Source of the DNA: an uncultured Centipeda sp.
GTDB lineage: Bacteria; Bacillota; Negativicutes; Selenomonadales; Selenomonadaceae
NCBI GenBank assembly: GCA_905372865.1
Contig: CAJPQT010000002.1
Span: forward strand, 1-64,000
Length of the DNA: 64,000 bases
Direction of reading: 5' to 3'
A program made the translations under genes and the position numbers. The notes under the pieces are model-generated. The model searched no databases, had not been told where the DNA came from, and saw nothing but the letters and a program-made list of their open reading frames with translations. This document shows, piece after piece, positions 54,464-60,949 of the stretch (position 1 is its first letter; every line of letters starts with the position of its first letter).

Positions 54464-55212
54464 CACACGCCTCCTCGCGCAATCTTTGCACGCAGCTCCT
54501 GTCCCATGGCAAAGAAGTCCTGCGAGGAGCGACGGGTGAGGTCGCCCGCAAATGGATTATCAACGAGTTCAGTCACATGCCCGGGAGCTCCGCCCATGAC
54601 AGCAATCCGCCCCGCAAGCGTCAGTGCCTCCTCCACATAATGTGTCACAAGCACGGTCGTGACAGCGTGTTTTTTCCAGAGCGAGAGAAAGACCTCCTGC
54701 ATGGATTCACGCGTAATCGCATCGAGCGCGGAGAACGGCTCATCCATCAAGAGGAGATCGGGTGCGAGCAGAAAGACACGCGCAAGCCCCACGCGCTGCT
54801 GCTGTCCACCCGAGAGCTCACGCGGATAGCGCGTGAGCAGCTCGGACAGCCCAAGATCCGCAATAAGCGCATCGTATGTTTCCATTCGCTCCGCGTTCCA
54901 TACGCCCTTGATCTCCGCTCCGAGCAGGATATTCTCACGCACGGTCTTCCACGCGAGCAATCCATAGTTCTGCGGCAGGAAACCGATGCACAGACCACGC
55001 GGATCGATGGGTGCGCCCTCACTCGTCACCGCGCCCGCCGTCGGGCGGATCAGCCCCGCTGCGACACGCAGCAGCGTCGACTTGCCGCAGCCCGATGTGC
55101 CAATGAGAGCGAGCACCGTCCCCCGCTCGACGCAGAGCGACGTGTCCGCAACTGCATGCACAGTATCCTCCCCCGCTCCGTAGTCCACGGACACCCCCGA
55201 AAAGTGCAGCAA
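54463..55212 (-). CDS. ABC transporter ATP-binding protein, NitT/TauT (SsuB) family
   Basis: A 249-residue ATPase with Walker A GTSGCGKST near residue 38, Q-loop FLPQNYGLL, signature LSGGQQQR near 133, Walker B LLLMDEPFSALD and H-loop VTHYVEEAL. It powers the adjacent permease. The start is a TTG at 55212, four bases after AGGTGA; no ATG fits the frame. It lies 26 bases after the broken Fic gene on the same strand. Confidence 0.9.
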   Translation of the reverse strand: MLHFSGVSVDYGAGEDTVHAVADTSLCVERGTVLALIGTSGCGKSTLLRVAAGLIRPTAGAVTSEGAPIDPRGLCIGFLPQNYGLLAWKTVRENILLGAEIKGVWNAERMETYDALIADLGLSELLTRYPRELSGGQQQRVGLARVFLLAPDLLLMDEPFSALDAITRESMQEVFLSLWKKHAVTTVLVTHYVEEALTLAGRIAVMGGAPGHVTELVDNPFAGDLTRRSSQDFFAMGQELRAKIARGGV

Positions 55213-55238
55213 AGGATCACCTCTCTCATATCAACGCC

Positions 55239-56028
55239 TCATAGTTCAATGTAGGCCTCTGCAAGTTCTGCGAGTTCTGGATTTTCCTCCTGTACTCCAT
55301 GCAAGCCGATATGCACGGAATACATCGAAAGGAATTCATCAATCTCTCGCTCCATATTTGCACGCAACAGTGCCGCGAATGGAGCAATCATATCATGAAG
55401 AGCATAATCCTCCAAAGATGCGAAATATTCCTGTCTATTCTTATGTTTGATCGAGGTTGGCTGGAATCCGTGTGCCAATAGGAAATAGTTCATAATCAAT
55501 CGTGCTGTGCGCCCATTTCCGTCTTGAAATGGATGGATTTTCACGAACTCTGCATGAATCCAAGCAGCTTTTTCGATTTGATTGGGAAATTGATCGTGTT
55601 CCATACGATATATAAAATTTTTCATTGCATCCAAGACCTTATGCGGATGCGGCGGCACATGCTGCGCACCTCTGGTATACACGGGAATACGCCGATAGAT
55701 ACCGCCAATTCCCTCTGCGGGAACAACGCGTTCATGGATATCCCTGATGTTCGGTCAGAGCTACGCCTTTGTGCGCATTCTCCTTCACGAACGTCCACGT
55801 GGACGCATGGTCGCGCACCTCATCCAGCTCCCTTAGACTTGTTTCGGCAGAGACAATATGATCCAAAATCATCTTTGTTTCAATGAGTGTCAGCGTATTC
55901 CCTTTGATCGAGGTAGAGTCATGCGTAAATTCCACCATAAAATTTTCTTCCCAGTCATTCTTTTCAAACGTGCTCAATTTCGGAAACACGACATTGAAAA
56001 GATCCACCTTTTTTATGAAGTCACTCAT
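55239..56028 (-). pseudogene. Fic-family protein gene, frameshifted
   Basis: The N-terminal part (start ATG 56028 with AGGAGGTG upstream) reads to a stop at 55732. The rest of a Fic domain continues in another frame from about 55750 to 55239. The two frames join at ALTEH / IRDIHERVVPAEG with a one-base shift near 55748-55752. The second part holds the intact catalytic motif HPFQDGNGRTAR. Fic enzymes transfer AMP or other groups to protein hydroxyls. In the N-terminal part the inhibitory helix motif reads STSIKGN, where the usual (S/T)xxxE(G/N) glutamate is Lys. Either a pseudogene or a sequencing error. Confidence 0.8.
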
Positions 56029-56142
56029 TCGCTCACCTCCTGGGGGGTAGTTTTTATTTGCAGACCCAGTCCATACACAAATATCTCACAAGACCGTGTA
56101 GGATGCACGTCTGATTACGCCGACGCAGTTAAACAATAAAGT

Positions 56143-57234
56143 GTTTCAATCCACCCACTCTCGTGGAGCAAAAGATAAATATATGCTAGCATAGGTCGAG
56201 GATGGTTTCAATCTACATGCTCCGCAAAGAGCGCGACCACCTGAGGAGCAGAAAGTCGACGTCTACAAGATATTGCAATCCACGCGCCCGCAAGGAGCGC
56301 GACCTGACTAGCGCAGAGTTATACGCCAATACATCTACATTTCAATCTACGTGCTCCGCAAGGAGCGCGACCAACGTATATTTCAGAGGCTCACTTTTTA
56401 TCAAATTTCAATCCACGCGCTCCGCAAGAAGCGCGACACCGCCGACAATCGCCGCAAGAGGATCGTCAAGTTTCAATCCACGCGCTCCGCAAGGAGCGCG
56501 ACCGAGGTCAAGACAGACCAGTGCAACAAATGCCGCATTTCAATCCACGCGCTCCGCAAGGAGCGCGACTGCCACGTCAGAGCCGCCTGCTGCGCGTTCG
56601 TCTATTTCAATCCACGCGCTCCGCAAGGAGCGCGACGTTGGCTCAACAACACGCTGATCACGACGTTCTGATTTCAATCCACGCGCTCCGCAAGGAGCGC
56701 GACGCTCTCTTTTCCCTCCTTGCCGGCGACAATACAATTTCAATCCACGCGCTCCGCAAGGAGCGCGACGACACCGCCGACGCTCTTGGTGCCCTCCAAG
56801 AGATTTCAATCCACGCGCTCCGCAAGGAGCGCGACACCATCATCAGAGGGATTGGAGAGGAGTGTTAAATTTCAATCCACGCGCTCCGCAAGGAGCGCGA
56901 CCATCCTCGAGTACAAGGCGGGGATGGAGGAGCTATTTCAATCCACGCGCTCCGCAAGGAGCGCGACTCGTCTTCGTCCATATCCTTCAGACGGTACACC
57001 TATTTCAATCCACGCGCTCCGCAAGGAGCGCGACGTCTCGATAATGACGGGGTCATCCTGTGGATGGCATTTCAATCCACGCGCTCCGCAAGGAGCGCGA
57101 CCTGCGGGCGATACGCGCCGCATCTGCGACGGATATTTCAATCCACGCGCTCCGCAAGGAGCGCGACCGCGTGTATGACGCACGAGTGCGCCGCCCTGCT
57201 TATTTCAATCCACGCGCTCCGCAAGGAGCGCGAC
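56143..57234 (-). CRISPR. Type I-C CRISPR array, 16 repeats plus one decayed repeat
   Basis: The 33-base repeat, read on the minus strand, begins GTCGCGCTCC, has a CGCGCTCC/GGAGCGCG stem and ends GTGGATTGAAAT, as in type I-C. Plus-strand repeat starts: 57202, 57135, 57069, 57002, 56935, 56869, 56803, 56737, 56671, 56604, 56537, 56470, 56405, 56339, 56272, 56205, and a remnant near 56143. Spacers are 32-35 bases. The first eleven (right side) are identical; from 56470 leftward substitutions, and at 56272 a deletion, accumulate. The leader end is therefore on the right (57235-57442), next to cas7, and transcription is on the minus strand. Open frames across it are translations of repeats, not genes. 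Confidence 0.98.
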
Positions 57235-57442
57235 AGCAAAAGTGGACATAAAAGGCCTCTTTTGCGATGCATCCATAACGATTATTCGGCACATATGTGT
57301 TTTTTCTTGATGTTCACCTCCACAAACTTGATACAGCTTGATTTTTAGACATTGTTTTAGCATATATTATTCTGTTCACTTCATCTTCGCACTCACTATT
57401 TTCCATAGAGGCTGGATCACTTCCTCCCTCTATTTTACCTCC
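57235..57442 (-). promoter_or_regulatory. CRISPR leader region
   Basis: About 208 AT-rich bases between the cas7 stop and the first intact repeat, at the unmutated end of the array. It should contain the array promoter. No gene is seen here, and cas4, cas1 and cas2, which usually sit here in type I-C, are absent. Confidence 0.6.
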
Positions 57443-58327
57443 TCAGTTCATGCGTGTACAGGTCACCCCCTCGGGCAGATTCTCCGTGTCTACATGAACA
57501 TCATAGTCATGATAACTCCGTGCAGGAACCTCTGGCGTTTTTTTGTTGATACAGATTCGGTCAAACAGCTGATAGGCAGGTGCATTGCCGAGTTCACTTT
57601 CATGGCGGAAGACAATTAACTCCCGCGTTGCCATATTGCCGCGTGCCGCCGAACGATCGAGTTCAAACATCTGCAGGATAGCTTTCCACAAAAGTTCGAG
57701 ATCTGCTTCCGAAAACCCTGTTACTTTGCGCGCAAGGTTCGCTGAGACATAGCCCTCGACTTTATAAAGCGCATAGGGAACAATGAATTTATGCCCCATT
57801 GTTGTTCTTTTGCCCTGTGAATCCTTGACTGTTGTGATTGCCGTTCGCGTGATGGTGATTTCCTGTGGAACAATCGGCTCAATGCTGCGTGCAAATCCGA
57901 GCTGCACAGGTCCGCGCACCTGACCACAGTTCAGTGCCCCCTGCACAAATGTCGTCATAACTGCGCCAAAAGTGCGGATGTCAAAGAAGTTTTCGCACAT
58001 GAAGTCACGTATTTTCTTGTCGATATCCGGATTGTCCTTTTTAATTTTCTTGATGTCCTCAATGCCAAAATGTGCACAGGCTTCTTGATCACGTTGTGTA
58101 AGCGGCACATCATCCTTGATATAGATACGGTAGCCGGGTACTCCCTCCTCTACTGCTTCTACATAATTACGAATCTTACGTTTGAGACAGACATCGGTGA
58201 CAAGGCCATGCCCTGTTTCCTGATCCACACGAGGCATATTACCCGCATCCGGATCTCCATTGGGGTTTCCGTTCTCAACATCGAACAGGATAACGAAATC
58301 ATAGCGGTTCTTAATTGCGTCAGACAT
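57443..58327 (-). CDS. cas7c: Cas7c (Csd2) Cascade backbone protein
   Basis: A 294-residue Cas7 protein, the repeated backbone subunit that coats the crRNA. The N-terminus DFVILFDVENGNPNGDPDAG is broken here only for length; FDIRTFGAVM and GPVQLGFARSIEPI are typical of Csd2/Cas7c. The ATG at 58327 has AAGGAGG nine bases upstream. It starts one base after the cas8c stop and is the last cas gene before the array. Confidence 0.97.
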   Translation of the reverse strand: MSDAIKNRYDFVILFDVENGNPNGDPDAGNMPRVDQETGHGLVTDVCLKRKIRNYVEAVEEGVPGYRIYIKDDVPLTQRDQEACAHFGIEDIKKIKKDNPDIDKKIRDFMCENFFDIRTFGAVMTTFVQGALNCGQVRGPVQLGFARSIEPIVPQEITITRTAITTVKDSQGKRTTMGHKFIVPYALYKVEGYVSANLARKVTGFSEADLELLWKAILQMFELDRSAARGNMATRELIVFRHESELGNAPAYQLFDRICINKKTPEVPARSYHDYDVHVDTENLPEGVTCTRMN

Positions 58328-58328
58328 T

Positions 58329-58691
58329 TTATTTGTCCTCCTTCTTTTGATACCAGTTCTGCTGTTGGTGATAATATCCGAGGATAAATACGCTCTGCTC
58401 CTCAAGTGTCAAATGACGGGGAAGCCCTCCCGACTCCAACTTTCCAAGAATCTCCGTCAATTCCTTGTCAACACGTGTCTTATCCGGTCCCTCCAGCTTT
58501 TTCATATGATGGAGCGAAAGCTTCTGCAAAAGGGGAAATACATAAGCTGGTGTCGCACAAGCAGAGTTAAAGAAACGATCACGAATCGTTGCTTTGATCT
58601 CCGGAAGAGCCAGTTCCTGCGCTTTCTCCAAAATAGCAAACCATCGTCCCAGCAAATAGGCGACATCTGTTTCGTTTTCATTAAGTGCCAC
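58329..58691 (-). CDS. cas11c: Cas11c, translated from an internal start in cas8c
   Basis: In type I-C systems the small subunit Cas11c is made from an internal start near the 3' end of cas8c. Here GTG at 58691 (codon 459, VALNENETD) is in frame, and GGGAGGAG lies at 58699-58706, about eight bases upstream: one of the strongest ribosome-binding sites in the locus. The product would be 120 residues, mostly helical, the expected Cas11c size. The location and site are seen; the product is inferred from the family. Confidence 0.8.
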   Translation of the reverse strand: MALNENETDVAYLLGRWFAILEKAQELALPEIKATIRDRFFNSACATPAYVFPLLQKLSLHHMKKLEGPDKTRVDKELTEILGKLESGGLPRHLTLEEQSVFILGYYHQQQNWYQKKEDK

Positions 58692-60065
58692 GGTAATTCT
58701 CCTCCCTTTATTGCGCAGTAAATACGCTTTCAAAAAACAGGCACGCCTGGGGTTGACCTTCTCTTTCCCTTGTTGTGCACGGATACGGAGCATGATGTTT
58801 TGGAATACGGAGGCAGGATACTTCCCGCCTGTCAGTACAGCACGCATCATCGCACCTGCCATGACAGGCGACGCCATCATCGTCTTGGCATTTGGATTCA
58901 CTGTCTCTAGGAGCAGTTTCCATAGAGGAACATTTCGATCCCTCACCCAGGCAGGACGAACGATGTCCATCTGCTCAATATGCAGAGCAAGATTCTTCAA
59001 AAATGCGCCAAAGGAATCCTGCAAAAAGAAACGCACGGAAATCCGCGCTGCATTCGGGGCCAATCCCAGAATATAAAAGGGATTCTCATACGGAATGGAT
59101 ACACCGTTATAGTCGATGTCCTCTCCTGCCTCTATTCTCCGTAAAATGTCATTCAAGAGGTCATCTGTCATTACCCCATCATCACCGAGTATGCCTGCAA
59201 ATACGTCCTGTGATTCGCTGCTCTTCTCTGCCGCCCAGTAGACTACTGTCGTATCACCGATCATTTTCTTGTGCGCATCGTCAGCAATCAGGGCGTTGAG
59301 TGCCGTTCCATAGGCAAACGCAGCATACTTCGATACAGGAGCATTTCTCCCCTGATCGTCGACATGCCCATAGGATTCAAAGGCATTTGCGTTAAACGAT
59401 ATAAGCATCGCCCCTGTCGGTTGTGCGCCGCTTATACCCTTGAGTGCCGGATGCTTGACGGCAACCGGAGCCAGTTCCCCTGTCACGAGACAGCGCTGCA
59501 AATCTTCTCCGTCACTTTTCTGTCGATACCGCTCCCATGCTGCCCGAATCTCCGGATCCTCATGAGCGTAGCGCCCCTCATAGCGAAACACGAGATTCGC
59601 GCCCGCAAGAATGTCATCGGCATGGGATGCAAGTACCGGATGTGCACGAACCGCATCCTCTCCCGACTTCCAACGACGAAAAAAGGAAATAACGGCTTCC
59701 GCCATTTCGTTGCTGACATCTGATAAAATATTCTCATGCAGCTTTACGGCAGCAGCAAAACAATCTGCCGTCCGTTTCGGCTTCCCCTTGGTATCCGCCC
59801 CCAAAAAGTACGATGCGTTGTCACAGAGAAAAAAGGGCATTATTCCTACGGTGCGTGTCTCACCAATAGGAACAAAGAGTTCCTGCGGGCGCAGCACAGT
59901 TTTCTTTCCGCGCAGTACTTCCTGACGAATCGAAATCACCTGAAGCAATTCTCCGTCTTTCCCAATCACGAGGGCAAACGAAACATTCCGTTTCTCCCAA
60001 CCGTCCCTTGGCAGACGCCCCTCTCTGCATTCATCTTCATATCTCTGTACCAAGGTCTCCAGCAT
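58329..60065 (-). CDS. cas8c: Cas8c (Csd1) Cascade large subunit
   Basis: A 578-residue type I-C large subunit, which recognises the PAM. Family landmarks are the N-terminal MLETLVQRYED, CLVTGELAPVAVKHPALKGI, SFNANAFESYG, and YILGLAPNAARISVRFF. Start ATG 60065 shares a base with the cas5c stop (TGATG). The last 120 codons carry an in-frame internal start for Cas11c. Confidence 0.96.
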   Translation of the reverse strand: MLETLVQRYEDECREGRLPRDGWEKRNVSFALVIGKDGELLQVISIRQEVLRGKKTVLRPQELFVPIGETRTVGIMPFFLCDNASYFLGADTKGKPKRTADCFAAAVKLHENILSDVSNEMAEAVISFFRRWKSGEDAVRAHPVLASHADDILAGANLVFRYEGRYAHEDPEIRAAWERYRQKSDGEDLQRCLVTGELAPVAVKHPALKGISGAQPTGAMLISFNANAFESYGHVDDQGRNAPVSKYAAFAYGTALNALIADDAHKKMIGDTTVVYWAAEKSSESQDVFAGILGDDGVMTDDLLNDILRRIEAGEDIDYNGVSIPYENPFYILGLAPNAARISVRFFLQDSFGAFLKNLALHIEQMDIVRPAWVRDRNVPLWKLLLETVNPNAKTMMASPVMAGAMMRAVLTGGKYPASVFQNIMLRIRAQQGKEKVNPRRACFLKAYLLRNKGRRITVALNENETDVAYLLGRWFAILEKAQELALPEIKATIRDRFFNSACATPAYVFPLLQKLSLHHMKKLEGPDKTRVDKELTEILGKLESGGLPRHLTLEEQSVFILGYYHQQQNWYQKKEDK

Positions 60066-60724
60066 CAGCAATACACCTCGCAATCGCGCAGATCAAGAAC
60101 GCCGTTGGTCAGTTGTGCATGAAAGAAGATCGGCCGAAAATTATTTGAATCACTGTAGTCGATGTCATAGAGCATAAGCCCAAGGTCTCTCGTTTCACCA
60201 TGATATGCTGCTGCAATTGACTCCTCCTCATACAGGCGAAAATGCGCAGGAAACTCTCGGCATCCAAGGTAGGGCATGTGGTAGCACTGGCCTTTTCGTG
60301 CACGCCGCAAGAAAATTTCTCGAAATTTCCCCGGATTATCGGATGGATTCGCATGCTCCGTCATCTCAAAATGTGCCTCAATGATGTAGCGTGGATCTTT
60401 GAGTACGGTAGATGCACGCTGCTGAATGTCATCTTTGGTCGACTGATACAACTCCCCTTCTCCTTTGGCTGCAAAGCTCAGTACATTGCTTGCTGATATC
60501 TTCGCCTTGAGTTCATTACGGCGAATGTTAGTATACTGAATCTTGGACAAGACGAAAATGCGATCTATGACCCACCTTAGGCCATCATGCCAAAATACCG
60601 CTTCCAGCACCCCTCTCGCAGCGCTCGGCGTTATGACAGGATACGAGAAACGCTCTACCTTAAGTTCTGGTCGCGTAAAGCAAGCAAAATCTCCCCATAC
60701 TTCGAGTCGAACTCCATAAGACAT
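60065..60724 (-). CDS. cas5c: Cas5c (Cas5d) crRNA-processing endoribonuclease
   Basis: A 219-residue RAMP protein. In type I-C it replaces Cas6: it cuts the repeat and stays on the 5' handle. The family core YPVITPSAARGVLEAVFW (residues 28-45), FTNIRRNE-like YTNIRRNE, and RARKGQCYHMPYLGCREFPA (141-160) are clear. RBS GGAGGTG seven bases before the ATG. First gene of cas5c-cas8c-cas7c, with its own promoter. Confidence 0.96.
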   Translation of the reverse strand: MSYGVRLEVWGDFACFTRPELKVERFSYPVITPSAARGVLEAVFWHDGLRWVIDRIFVLSKIQYTNIRRNELKAKISASNVLSFAAKGEGELYQSTKDDIQQRASTVLKDPRYIIEAHFEMTEHANPSDNPGKFREIFLRRARKGQCYHMPYLGCREFPAHFRLYEEESIAAAYHGETRDLGLMLYDIDYSDSNNFRPIFFHAQLTNGVLDLRDCEVYC

Positions 60725-60742
60725 ATTCGCACCTCCATTATA

Positions 60743-60762
60743 TTCTTGTGTTTTGTCATATT
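60743..60762 (+). promoter_or_regulatory. Protospacer-like target of the crRNA-like RNA, with TTC PAM
   Basis: TTC (60743-60745), the type I-C PAM, is followed by a 17-base sequence (60746-60762) matching guide positions 1-17 of the RNA at 60851, except at position 6 (T in the target, C in the guide). The site overlaps the expected start point of the cas5c operon (near 60758). A Cascade R-loop of normal length would reach across the -10 box. Confidence 0.85.
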
Positions 60763-60764
60763 AA

Positions 60765-60793
60765 ATTGTATTATAAAATAATGCTTATGTCAA
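60765..60793 (-). promoter_or_regulatory. cas5c-cas8c-cas7c promoter
   Basis: Consensus TTGACA (60788-60793), 17-base spacer, TACAAT (60765-60770) on the minus strand; start point near 60758, leader about 34 bases. Confidence 0.88.
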
Positions 60794-60815
60794 CGCCAAA
60801 TTCAGAAATCAAAAT

Positions 60816-60844
60816 TTGACAGGAACGTTCATTCATAATAAAAT
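60816..60844 (+). promoter_or_regulatory. Promoter of the crRNA-like small RNA
   Basis: Consensus TTGACA (60816-60821), 17-base spacer, TAAAAT (60839-60844). The start point seven bases later falls at 60851, the first base of the repeat-like segment. It is divergent from the cas5c promoter, 22 bases away. Confidence 0.88.
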
Positions 60845-60850
60845 GCCATT

Positions 60851-60949
60851 GTCGCATAGATACAAATACTATGTGGGGATTGAAATTTGTGCTTTGTCAT
60901 ATTTGTACCATGAGTGGGGAGATTGCAAAATCTCCCCACTCTATTTTTT
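60851..60949 (+). ncRNA. crRNA-like small RNA (CreR-like), predicted Cascade guide against its own operon
   Basis: A complete small RNA gene of about 99 bases, antisense to the cas operon. Bases 60851-60886 are a diverged CRISPR repeat: it keeps GTCGC at the 5' end and GGATTGAAAT at the 3' end, and replaces the array stem with CATAG/CTATG. The guide begins at 60887; its first 17 bases match the cas5c promoter site at 60746-60762. The guide is about 25 bases before a terminator stem (60912-60941) and T6 (60944-60949). crRNA-like guides that repress cas promoters or toxins (CreR, CreA) are known; this instance is inferred from sequence. Confidence 0.85.
60912..60949 (+). terminator. Terminator of the crRNA-like RNA
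   Basis: Perfect 13-bp stem GAGTGGGGAGATT / AATCTCCCCACTC with a GCAA loop, then TATTTTTT on the plus strand. The T-tract is the complement of the last two Lys codons of cas3. On the minus strand there is no T-tract, so it serves the plus-strand RNA. Confidence 0.88.

Noticed and set aside
56202..57251. Several open frames on both strands with repeated SIHALRKERD- or RAPCGARGLK-like peptides
   Set aside because: They are translations of the CRISPR repeats, whose 33-base length keeps frames open.
57408..57430. A stretch in the CRISPR leader resembling the 3' end of 16S rRNA (GGCTGGATCAC followed by TTCCTCC)
   Set aside because: The match is only a dozen or so bases with differences in the anti-Shine-Dalgarno part, and the flanks show no rRNA sequence; chance similarity.
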